Below are positions 56,347 to 64,000 of a stretch of DNA of 64,000 bases, piece after piece (position 1 is the first letter of the stretch; every line of letters begins with the position of its first letter). This stretch comes from Chelatococcus sambhunathii (GTDB lineage Bacteria; Pseudomonadota; Alphaproteobacteria; Rhizobiales; Methylopilaceae): the NCBI GenBank assembly GCA_031316315.1, contig JADBEO010000018.1, positions 1 through 64,000 on the forward strand. Direction: 5' to 3'. A program made the translations under genes and the position numbers. The notes under the pieces are model-generated. The model worked only from the letters and a program-made list of their open reading frames with translations. It did not search any database and was not told the origin of the DNA.

Positions 56347-57549
56347 TCAATTTACGCGGCCGAGTGTGCCCTGGGCAATACGCGTCTCGAAGTAGCGGTC
56401 GACCGATTTCGCCACGGCGTCGGTGGCCTTGTCGCGCCAGGCGTCGGACATCATCGCCTTGGCGTCCTCCTTGCTCGAGAGATAGCCGAGCTCAAGCAGG
56501 ACGGACGGCACGTCGGGCGCCTTGAGCACCCGGAAGCCGGCCGACCGCAGCGGGTTCTTGTTGAGCTGCGCGGCCTGTCTCAGTTCGCGCACCAGACCCT
56601 GCGCGAACTGGGTCGTGAACGAGCGCGTCTCGCGCATGGTCAGATCGACCAGGATGCCCGCCACCTCCTCCGGCTCCTCGGCGAGGTCGAGGCCGGCGAA
56701 CATGTCGGCGCGGTTCTCCTTCTCGGCCAGCCTGGCGGCCTGCTTGTCGGACGCCTTGTCGGACAGCGTATAGACCGTCGCGCCCCTCACGCCGAACGGA
56801 TCGGACAGCGTGTCGGCGTGGATCGAAATCATAAGCGCAGCGTTGGCTTCCCGCGCGATCTTCACGCGGCTTGGGAGCGAGACGAAGGTGTCGTCGTCGC
56901 GGGTCAGCACGGCGCGGCGGCCGGTCGCCTCGATCTTCTGTTTCAGGGACTTCGCGAAGGCGAGCACGATGTCCTTTTCGCTCGCGCCGTCGGGTCCCGC
57001 AGCGCCCGGGTCGACGCCGCCGTGCCCGGGGTCGATCACCACCAGCGGCGCGGCTTCCTCGGGCGGGGCGACGGCGGCGGTCGTCTCCGGATCCGGCGCC
57101 TTCTCGGCGGCGGCGCTCGATTGAAGGAAGGTCCTGCGGTCGCTCGGCGTGAGGTCGAGCACCAGCCGCGCCGGCTGACCCTCGACCGGATCGAGCACGA
57201 AGGCCTTATCGATCGCGACAGGGCGCTTCACGTCGACGACGATACGCGAGCGCCCTGGCGCCAGAACGCCGAAGCGGTAGGCGTTGATGAGCCCCCGGCC
57301 CTCGCGACCGGCCTTTTCCGGGAGCCGGAAGGTCACCTCGGGCAGATCGACGACGACGCGATAGGGATCGGCCAGCGTGAACGCCTTGATCGGCGCCGCG
57401 GCGGTCAGGTCGACGACGAGGCGCGTGCGCTGCTCGTCGCCGGCGAGCCGGGCGTCCGTCGCCACCGGCGCGGTCTGCGCGAACGCGACCGTGGCGGCCC
57501 CGGCGATCGCGATGGACAGGCCCAGCAGTCGAAGACTCCGGCGAATCAT
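56347..57549 (-). CDS. amiC: N-acetylmuramoyl-L-alanine amidase AmiC-like
   Basis: The 400-residue periplasmic amidase splits the septal wall. It has a signal peptide (cleavage near AFAQ), an AMIN domain (about residues 35-140) for targeting to the divisome and a zinc amidase_3 domain with the histidine in DPGHGGVDPG, glutamate in ASEKDIVLAFA, SIHADT and the catalytic glutamate in LLELGYLSS. The ATG at 57549 gives a normal signal peptide; an in-frame TTG 21 codons upstream does not. Confidence 0.94.
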   Translation of the reverse strand: MIRRSLRLLGLSIAIAGAATVAFAQTAPVATDARLAGDEQRTRLVVDLTAAAPIKAFTLADPYRVVVDLPEVTFRLPEKAGREGRGLINAYRFGVLAPGRSRIVVDVKRPVAIDKAFVLDPVEGQPARLVLDLTPSDRRTFLQSSAAAEKAPDPETTAAVAPPEEAAPLVVIDPGHGGVDPGAAGPDGASEKDIVLAFAKSLKQKIEATGRRAVLTRDDDTFVSLPSRVKIAREANAALMISIHADTLSDPFGVRGATVYTLSDKASDKQAARLAEKENRADMFAGLDLAEEPEEVAGILVDLTMRETRSFTTQFAQGLVRELRQAAQLNKNPLRSAGFRVLKAPDVPSVLLELGYLSSKEDAKAMMSDAWRDKATDAVAKSVDRYFETRIAQGTLGRVN

Positions 57550-58187
57550 CGCGGCGGCGCGGCTCCCTCGCCGGAAAGGATGTGGCGTCTGCCTAGCAGT
57601 TAGAAACCGCAAGGTTAACCGTTCCTAAAATGGGGGCCGAAGGCGCGTCGCAAAGCGGACGATCAATACCAGCCGAATCCAAGCGCCTGGAGCGGACCGT
57701 CGTCTTTCTCCACGTCAAGAGCTTGTCAAATATGCGACTGGTCGGTTAAAAACCGGCGCTCACGCGAAAGCGAGACGAGTCTCGACCATCGCGCGCCGCC
57801 GGCCTTTGCGGCTTCCGACAGCAACGCGCGACGATCGCTTTTCGCGACCCGCCGTCTGGAAAACGCAGCCAAGGACGGGCGAAGAGCCGCCGGCCAGACC
57901 GGCGATCTGTTGATTTCACGGACGCGCCCGCCCGATCGGGCCGCCCAGACTGGCGAGGCTTCTCGAAGGATGCGCACGGCGACCTGCGCCGACAACGCTT
58001 CAACCGGGACCTCGACGCGCCGGAACGGCCGGCGCTCGCCTATCGCCTGCGCCGCTCCGACCATTGCGCGCGCCGACGCATCTTTCCACCTTCCGACACA
58101 CCTCGCCGGGCGCCGATCGCGCGCCTGCCGCGCCCTGCCCTCGTTCGTCGAGAGCGGCCCGCCCGGCCCCATCTACGAGTTCCTTAC
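57550..58187 (+). promoter_or_regulatory. rne upstream region with long leader
   Basis: This 638-bp gap between the divergent amiC and rne genes has no gene that I accept. A candidate sigma-70 promoter for rne is TTGTCA at 57723-57728 and TTAAAA at 57746-57751 (17-base spacing), which would leave a leader of about 430 bases. RNase E is known in enterobacteria to control its own mRNA through a long leader, so such a region is expected. The promoter call is weak because the -10 box matches poorly. Confidence 0.4.
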
Positions 58188-60767
58188 ATGGCCAATAAAA
58201 TGCTCATCGACGCCACCCACGCGGAAGAGACCCGCGTCGTGGTGGTTCGAGGATCGCGCGTCGAGGAGTTCGACTTCGAGAGCGCCAATCGCAAGCAGCT
58301 TCGCGGGAATATCTATCTCGCCAAGGTGACCCGGGTCGAACCGTCGCTGCAGGCGGCGTTCGTCGAATATGGCGGCAACCGCCACGGCTTCCTGGCCTTC
58401 TCGGAAATCCACCCGGACTACTACCAGATCCCGGTCGCCGACCGGCAGGCCCTCCTCGCGGAAGAGGAGAAGGTCCAGGCCGAGGAGGACGAGACGTCCG
58501 AAAAGCCTTCCGGCGGCCGCAGGAGGCGCGGGCGCGCCCGGCCGAAGGCCTCGCCGCAGTCGGACGAGGCCGTGACGGAAGCGGGCGACGACGAAGAGGA
58601 CGCCCCGGCCGAGGCGCCTGCCGAGGCGGCGGAGTCCGAAGCCGCGATCGCGGAGCATGTCGCCGAGCAGGAGGAGAAGGCTGAAAAGGCCGACGCCGAC
58701 GATCACGGCGATGGCGACGACGATCATCCGGTCGAGTCGATCGGCGCCGGCGACGCGCTGGAGGAGCTTCCCGAGCGCAGGCCGCGCCGGCTGCGCTCCT
58801 ACAAGATCCAGGAGGTGATCAAGCGCCGCCAGATCATCCTCGTCCAGGTCGTCAAGGAAGAGCGCGGCACCAAGGGCGCGGCGCTCACGACCTATCTGTC
58901 GCTCGCCGGCCGCTATTCGGTGCTGATGCCGAACACGGCGCGCGGCGGCGGCATCTCGCGCAAGATCACCAGCGCGCAGGACCGCAAGCGCCTCAAGGAG
59001 ATGGTCGGGGACCTCGACGTGCCGGAGGGGATGGGCGTCATCCTGCGGACGGCGGGCGCCTCGCGCACCAAGCCCGAGATCAAGCGCGACTTCGAATACC
59101 TGATGCGTCTCTGGGAGACGGTGCGCGACCTGACGCTGAAGTCGACGGCGCCTGCCCTCGTCTATGAGGAAGGCTCGCTGATCAAGCGGTCAATCCGCGA
59201 TCTCTACAACAAGGAGATCGACGAGATTCTCGTCTCGGGCGAGGACGGCTACCGTGAGGCGAAGGACTTCATGCGGATGCTCATGCCGAGCTACGCGAAG
59301 ATCGTCCAGCCCTATCGCGACAGCCAGCCGCTCTACTCGAAGATGGGCGTCGAGACGCAGCTCGACGCGATGTTCTCGAACGTCGTGACGATGAAGTCCG
59401 GCGGCTACATCGTCATCAACCAGACCGAGGCGCTGGTCGCCATCGACGTGAACTCGGGGCGTTCGACGCGCGAGCACAACATCGAGGACACCGCCCTCCG
59501 CACCAATCTGGAGGCGGCCGAGGAGGCCGCACGCCAGATGCGCCTGCGTGATCTCGCCGGCCTCATCGTCATCGACTTCATCGACATGGAGGAGTCGCGG
59601 AACAACCGCGCGGTCGAGAAGAAGCTCAAAGACTGCCTCAAGAACGACCGCGCGCGCATTCAGCTCGGCCGCATTTCGCACTTCGGCCTGATGGAGATGT
59701 CGCGCCAGCGCATCCGCACCGGCGTTCTGGAGAGCTCGAGCGAGGTCTGCCCCTATTGCAACGGCGTCGGCACCGTTCGCGCCGTCCCGTCGGTCGCGCT
59801 GCATGTGCTGCGCCTGGTCGAGGACGCGCTGCGCAAGGACGCCTCGCGCAACCTGCTGGTCAAGACGCGCGGCGAGGTCGCGCTCTATCTGCTCAACCAG
59901 AAGCGCGCCCATATCCGCGAAATCGAGACGCGCTTCGGCGTCACGCTGATGTTCGCGGCCGAGGAGCATCTGCCGTCCGGCCAGCATCTCGTGATCGAGC
60001 GGACGGAGCCTGCGACGGGCGAGGTCCGCGCCGTCACCCAGGTGCGCGTCGACAGCGTCGAGCCGGAAGAGCCGGAGGTCGAAGAGATCGCCGAGGCCGA
60101 GGAGACGGAGGCGCAGCCCGCCGCGGCCGAGACCTCGGCCGGATCCGAGGGCGAGGAGCGCGAGGGCGGCCGCCGCCGTCGTCGCCGCCGCCGCCGCCGT
60201 GGTGGTCGCGGCTCCGGCGAGAACCGCGCCGACGACAATGGCGACGACAACGACGACGAAGACGAGAACGGCGACGTCTCGGCGCAGCCTGAGATCGCCG
60301 GCGCCGGCGAAGATCAGGTCGCGGAGATCACAGTCGCGAGCGAGGACGCGCCCGCCGAGGACGAGGCTGCGCCGAAGGCGCGGCGGCGCGGTCGCCGCGG
60401 CGGACGTCGCGGCCACGGTTCCAAGGCCGGGGAAGTCGAGTCCGGCGAGGAGACGACCGACGAAAACGTCGGGGCCGTCGCGGAGCCCGAGGCCGAGGTC
60501 GCGGCGGCGATGACCGGAACGGCGCCGCTCGCGCCCGAAGCGCCTGCTCCCGAAGCGCTGGAGCCTGCCGAGGCCGAACCCGTCGCGACGGCAGAGGTCG
60601 CGCAGGAAGCTCCGGCGGAGGAGACGACGCCGACCCACGAGGCCGCGCCGGAGCCTGAGGCCGAGGTAGTCGCGGCCGAGGAGGAGCCTGCTCCGCCGGC
60701 GCCCGTGGTCGAGGAAGATCCCAATCGCCCGCGTCGCACCGGCTGGTGGAGCCGCCGCACCGGCTGA
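58188..60767 (+). CDS. rne: Ribonuclease E
   Basis: RNase E is the main endonuclease of RNA decay and processing and the scaffold of the degradosome. The 859-residue protein has an S1 domain split by an acidic insert (about residues 95-205), a DNase I-like catalytic domain with D in VAIDVNSG and in IVIDFIDM, and the zinc-link CPYC. A long disordered C-terminal half contains Arg-rich RNA-binding patches (near residues 660-675 and 725-745) within acidic/proline-alanine sequence. The S1 insert is characteristic of alphaproteobacteria. Confidence 0.96.
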   Translation: MANKMLIDATHAEETRVVVVRGSRVEEFDFESANRKQLRGNIYLAKVTRVEPSLQAAFVEYGGNRHGFLAFSEIHPDYYQIPVADRQALLAEEEKVQAEEDETSEKPSGGRRRRGRARPKASPQSDEAVTEAGDDEEDAPAEAPAEAAESEAAIAEHVAEQEEKAEKADADDHGDGDDDHPVESIGAGDALEELPERRPRRLRSYKIQEVIKRRQIILVQVVKEERGTKGAALTTYLSLAGRYSVLMPNTARGGGISRKITSAQDRKRLKEMVGDLDVPEGMGVILRTAGASRTKPEIKRDFEYLMRLWETVRDLTLKSTAPALVYEEGSLIKRSIRDLYNKEIDEILVSGEDGYREAKDFMRMLMPSYAKIVQPYRDSQPLYSKMGVETQLDAMFSNVVTMKSGGYIVINQTEALVAIDVNSGRSTREHNIEDTALRTNLEAAEEAARQMRLRDLAGLIVIDFIDMEESRNNRAVEKKLKDCLKNDRARIQLGRISHFGLMEMSRQRIRTGVLESSSEVCPYCNGVGTVRAVPSVALHVLRLVEDALRKDASRNLLVKTRGEVALYLLNQKRAHIREIETRFGVTLMFAAEEHLPSGQHLVIERTEPATGEVRAVTQVRVDSVEPEEPEVEEIAEAEETEAQPAAAETSAGSEGEEREGGRRRRRRRRRRGGRGSGENRADDNGDDNDDEDENGDVSAQPEIAGAGEDQVAEITVASEDAPAEDEAAPKARRRGRRGGRRGHGSKAGEVESGEETTDENVGAVAEPEAEVAAAMTGTAPLAPEAPAPEALEPAEAEPVATAEVAQEAPAEETTPTHEAAPEPEAEVVAAEEEPAPPAPVVEEDPNRPRRTGWWSRRTG

Positions 60768-60791
60768 GCTCCAGCCGACGCGACCAAACGC

Positions 60792-60819
60792 AAAAGGCCC
60801 GGAGCGATCCGGGCCTTTT
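60792..60819. terminator. Bidirectional intrinsic terminator between rne and secG
   Basis: AAAAGGCCCGGA pairs with TCCGGGCCTTTT around a GCGA loop, and the + strand continues with another T. With A-runs on one side and T-runs on the other, it can stop both rne and the convergent secG transcript. Confidence 0.9.
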
Positions 60820-60861
60820 TCATGTCTGGAGTTTGCGAACCTGCGGCTCGCGGACGGCGCC

Positions 60862-61575
60862 TTACTGGCCGCCGCTCGGAGCCGCAGGACCGGCCGTGGG
60901 AGCCGCCGGCTGGTTGCCGGCCCCCTCAGGCGCGGCGGGCTGGGCCGGGGCGTGCTTCACGCCGTCATTGCCGCCGGCCTCCTTCGGGTCGGAGACCTGC
61001 GGCGCGACCGGCTGGGCGTCCTGCGGCATCGGCGCGGTCTGGGCACCGCCCGGCTGCTGCTGGTCGGCGTCCCGGGGCGCAGTGTTGGCGTCGCCCTGCG
61101 GCGAAGGCACGGCGTCGAACTTCGGCTGATCGCCGTCGGCGGCCGGCTGCGGCGGTTGGCCGGGCTGCGCGGCAGCCTGCGGCGCGGCGCCGGAAGGCTG
61201 CGGCGGCTGGCCGGCGCCCTGCCCCTGGATCTTCTTGAGGTCGTTCAGGATGCCGCCGGAGCCGCTGCCGAGCGGCGCCTGGGGACCGCCGGGCGCCGTG
61301 GCCGGCTGCTGGCGCGCCGCGCCCGTCGGCTGCAGGCGATCGAACACCGAGCCGCCGCCATAGCCGGCCAGGATCGTCAGGGCCATGCTGGTCGCAAAGA
61401 AACCGCCAGCGAGATAGGCGGTCAGCCGCGACAGCGGGTTGGACTGTCCGCGCCCCGCCATGAAGCCGCCGCCCCCGCCGATGCCGAGCGCGCCGCCCTC
61501 GGACTTCTGGAGGAGGACGACCACCACCAGCGCGAGGACGATCATGAGATGGATGACGATCAGGACGGTCTGCAT
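60862..61575 (-). CDS. secG: Preprotein translocase subunit SecG
   Basis: SecG is the small SecYEG channel subunit. The first 75 residues give the family: a transmembrane helix (about 3-22), LLQKSEGGALGIGGGGGFM, then a second helix (about 52-70). The remaining 160 residues are a proline-, glutamine- and alanine-rich tail, a common feature in Hyphomicrobiales. Total length is 237 residues, about twice that of E. coli SecG. It lies about 110 bp downstream of tpiA on the same strand. Confidence 0.93.
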   Translation of the reverse strand: MQTVLIVIHLMIVLALVVVVLLQKSEGGALGIGGGGGFMAGRGQSNPLSRLTAYLAGGFFATSMALTILAGYGGGSVFDRLQPTGAARQQPATAPGGPQAPLGSGSGGILNDLKKIQGQGAGQPPQPSGAAPQAAAQPGQPPQPAADGDQPKFDAVPSPQGDANTAPRDADQQQPGGAQTAPMPQDAQPVAPQVSDPKEAGGNDGVKHAPAQPAAPEGAGNQPAAPTAGPAAPSGGQ

Positions 61576-61687
61576 GGCGCTCGAATGAGTTCTGGCTGAA
61601 GAGCGGGCGATGGGGCACCGGGGCGGGCTCTTTACACCAGCCCAACGTCGGACGCCACCAAATGATCCCTCAGCGCGCGGAGCGAGC

Positions 61688-62452
61688 TCAGCCCGCTGCT
61701 TTGGCGATCGCGAGGAAGTCGTCGGCCTTGAGGCTCGCTCCGCCGACCAGGGCGCCGTCGACGTTCGCGGTCGCGAGGATCTCCTTCGCGTTGTCCGGCT
61801 TCACCGAGCCGCCATAGAGGATGCGGATTGCGTCGGCGGCTTCCGCCCCGAAGCGGCCCGCGAGCTCCGACCTGATGAAGCCGTGCATCTCGGCGATCTC
61901 GGCCGCGGTCGGGGTGAGGCCGGTGCCGATCGCCCAGACCGGTTCGTAGGCCACGACGACATGCGCGGCGGCCGCGTCGTCCGGCAAGGAGCCCGCGAGC
62001 TGGCGGCTCACCACGGCCCGCGCCTCCCCGGCCTCGCGCTCGTCCTTCGTCTCGCCGACGCAGATCACAGCGACAAGCCCGGCGCGGCGCGCCGCCTCCG
62101 CCTTGGCGCGGACGTCCGCGTCGGTCTCGCCGTGGTCCGTGCGGCGCTCGGAATGCCCGACGATGACCGCCTGGCCGCCGGCGTCGGCGATCATCTCGGC
62201 CGAGACGTCGCCGGTGTGGGCGCCGGCGGGCTTGGCGTGGCAGTCCTGTCCGCCGACAAGGACGCCCGCGCCCCGGGAGGCGGTCGCGAAGCTGGTCAGC
62301 AGCGTGAACGGCGGGAACACCATGAGGTCGACGTCGGCCTTCAGGCCGCCCTGGTAGGCGCCGACCACGCGAACGAACTCCGGCGCGGAGGCCGCGAGAC
62401 CGTTCATCTTCCAATTGCCCGCGATCAGCTTCCTGCGCGCGTCCTTCGCCAT
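61688..62452 (-). CDS. tpiA: Triosephosphate isomerase
   Basis: The glycolytic enzyme interconverts dihydroxyacetone phosphate and glyceraldehyde-3-phosphate. The 254-residue TIM barrel has lysine in GNWKMNG, the histidine in VGHSERR, the catalytic glutamate in [11 protein letters not shown] and the phosphate loop [14 protein letters not shown] precedes the ATG at 62452; the longer frame upstream is not credible. Confidence 0.97.
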   Translation of the reverse strand: MAKDARRKLIAGNWKMNGLAASAPEFVRVVGAYQGGLKADVDLMVFPPFTLLTSFATASRGAGVLVGGQDCHAKPAGAHTGDVSAEMIADAGGQAVIVGHSERRTDHGETDADVRAKAEAARRAGLVAVICVGETKDEREAGEARAVVSRQLAGSLPDDAAAAHVVVAYEPVWAIGTGLTPTAAEIAEMHGFIRSELAGRFGAEAADAIRILYGGSVKPDNAKEILATANVDGALVGGASLKADDFLAIAKAAG

Positions 62453-62660
62453 CTCGGCCGTCTCCTGAACCGCCCGGCTTCGTGGCGTCCGGGCCGCCGC
62501 GGGGCCTATCAGATGCGGCGCGGCTTGGAAATCCGACGCGCGACGCTTGCAAATTGCTCCCGCTCTTGCGATTTGCGCGGGCCGTCGTCGCTTCACTATG
62601 GTCGCGCCCTTTGCGCGCGCCGGCGAGGCGCCGCGTGATTGAAAGGTCCTGGTCGGTTCG

Positions 62661-64000
62661 ATGCTTCAGACGCTTCGTAAAGGCGCCGCCGGCTGGGTGG
62701 CGAAGGTGTTCTTCGCGCTGCTCGTGCTCAGCTTCGCCATCTGGGGCATCGAGGACGTGTTCCGCCGCATCGGCGGGGACAGCTCGAACGTGGCCGAGAT
62801 CGGTGACCGGAAGATCAGCGTCGAGGACTTCCGCGCGGCCTACACGAACGAGCTGCGCCGCATCTCGAATCAGGCGAAGCGCGTCATCACGCCCGAGCAG
62901 GCGCGCGCGGCCGGACTTGGCGACAAGGTGCTCGGGGACCTCGTCAACGAGGCCGCGATGGACGCCAAGGTCGCGCAGCTCGGCCTGACGCTGTCGGACG
63001 AAGAGGTCGTCAAGGAGGTGCAGGACGACGACATGTTCGCCGGCGCCGACGGCTCGTTCGACCGGCGGACCTTCAACGAGATCCTGCGCCAGAACAATCT
63101 TACCGAGAACCAGTATCTCGGCCTGCAGCGCTCGTTCTCCGCCCGCAAGCAGCTGACCGACGCGCTGATGGCCAATCTCGCCGCGCCGGAGACTTTTCGG
63201 CAGGCGATCCACGCCTTCAACACCGACAGCCGCTCGATCACCTATCTGCAGCTGAAGGCCGAAGAGCCGAGCGCCCTCCCCGCTCCTGCCCCGGACGCGC
63301 TGCGCAAGTACTTCGATGAGCGTAAGTCCAGTTTTGCCGCGCCGGAATACCGCAAGCTCGCGGTGCTCTCGCTCGATCCCAAGACGCTCGCGGGCTCGAA
63401 GCAGATCCCGGACGACAAGCTGAAGGCCTATTACGACGCCAATCAGCCGAAATACGCCAATCTCGAGAAGCGCTCGATCGAGCAGATCAGTTTCCCGTCC
63501 GTCGAGGAGGCCAAGGCCGCCTACGACAAGATCCAGAACGGCGCGCTGTTCGAGCAGATCATGGCGGAGCGCAAGCTCAAGCCCGACGACATCTTTCTCG
63601 GCGACCTGACCAAGGACCAGCTGTTCGACAGCAAGATCGCCGACGCCGCCTTCTCGCTTCCGCAGGGACGCGTCAGCGAGCCGGTGCAGGGAACCTACGC
63701 CACGGTCCTGCTCAGGGTCACCGGCGTGCAGCAGCAGCAGCTCAAGTCATTCGAGGAGGTCAAGGACCAGATCCGTTCGGTGATGGCCGAGGAGGAGGCG
63801 CGGCGGGAGACGCTCGCGCTCCACGACAAGATCGACGAGGCGCGTCTCGGCGGCGCGACGCTCGACGAAGTCGCCAAGGCCAACAGTCTCCAGGTCCGTC
63901 AGATCGACGCCGTCGACAGCTCCGGCCGGGGCCCGGACGGCAAGGAGATCGCCGACCTGCCGATGTCGCGCAAGCTGCTCGACGCCGCCTTCGCGGCGGA
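62661..64000 (+). CDS. PpiD-like SurA/PPIase-domain foldase (partial)
   Basis: The gene runs off the right edge after about 446 codons. The product has a short cytosolic N-terminus, one transmembrane helix (about residues 12-32: [22 protein letters not shown]), a SurA N-terminal-like chaperone domain and the start of a parvulin-type region. This is the layout of PpiD, a periplasmic foldase anchored near the Sec translocon. It diverges from tpiA, an order common in alphaproteobacteria. Confidence 0.9.
   Translation, partial: MLQTLRKGAAGWVAKVFFALLVLSFAIWGIEDVFRRIGGDSSNVAEIGDRKISVEDFRAAYTNELRRISNQAKRVITPEQARAAGLGDKVLGDLVNEAAMDAKVAQLGLTLSDEEVVKEVQDDDMFAGADGSFDRRTFNEILRQNNLTENQYLGLQRSFSARKQLTDALMANLAAPETFRQAIHAFNTDSRSITYLQLKAEEPSALPAPAPDALRKYFDERKSSFAAPEYRKLAVLSLDPKTLAGSKQIPDDKLKAYYDANQPKYANLEKRSIEQISFPSVEEAKAAYDKIQNGALFEQIMAERKLKPDDIFLGDLTKDQLFDSKIADAAFSLPQGRVSEPVQGTYATVLLRVTGVQQQQLKSFEEVKDQIRSVMAEEEARRETLALHDKIDEARLGGATLDEVAKANSLQVRQIDAVDSSGRGPDGKEIADLPMSRKLLDAAFAA

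Noticed and set aside
57726..58172. 148-codon minus-strand frame in the rne upstream gap
   Set aside because: No ribosome binding site, Arg/Ala-rich composition, no motif, and it would overlap the presumed rne promoter and leader.

Overview
The window is a stretch of high-GC alphaproteobacterial chromosome, most likely from the order Hyphomicrobiales (Rhizobiales). Three things point there: the gene order rlpA / D,D-carboxypeptidase / tmk / holB / metG / tatD / MBL hydrolase; a suf operon led by an IscS/NifS-type cysteine desulfurase; and an RNase E with a long acidic insert in its S1 region. Genus cannot be fixed from the sequence alone.

Layout. 1-124: right end of an IS5-type insertion sequence abutting the radC stop codon. 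124-21226: core genes. These are radC and map; an A-type Fe-S carrier with a TfoX-like gene; an old yellow enzyme; a diguanylate cyclase; an RhlE-type helicase; parE; an esterase; mazG; a YceI/cytochrome b561 pair; and a long minus-strand cluster for cell wall, DNA replication and translation (rlpA to a saccharopine-dehydrogenase-like gene). The D,D-carboxypeptidase in that cluster has lost the lysine of its SxxK motif and the asparagine of its SxN motif.

21449-32163: a tRNA-Ser(UGA) gene followed by a 10.6 kb island, bounded by a 14-bp direct repeat of the tRNA 3' end. All its genes lie on the minus strand: tyrosine integrase, AlpA-like regulator, several small unknown genes, a replication-initiator-like protein, then a complete-looking capsid and packaging module (connector, large terminase, HNH endonuclease, HK97-type capsid protein, prohead protease, portal). 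There are no tail, lysis or recognisable repressor genes. This is the architecture of a capsid-forming phage satellite (cfPICI-like): it would build and fill its own small heads and depend on a helper phage for tails and lysis. A 35-bp near-palindrome beside about 13 degenerate hexamers, just after the replication gene, is a candidate origin.

32370-46413: a small RTX-repeat protein, the suf operon (desulfurase, sufB, sufC, sufD), an alpha/beta hydrolase, anmK, a Tlde1/DUF2778-type protein, tyrS, and a stand-alone AceE/MdeB-type 2-oxoacid dehydrogenase E1 divergent from an Lrp-family regulator. 46419-64000: an AsmA-like envelope protein, a one-cysteine peroxiredoxin, an M23 peptidase, prfB with its programmed +1 frameshift, PBP1A, amiC, rne, secG, tpiA and the start of a PpiD-like foldase. 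Long inverted repeats sit in several intergenic gaps, one of them inside the suf operon.

Coordinates and starts were chosen by reading frame, ribosome binding site and family N-terminus. No database search was possible, so family names rest on motif and context recognition.
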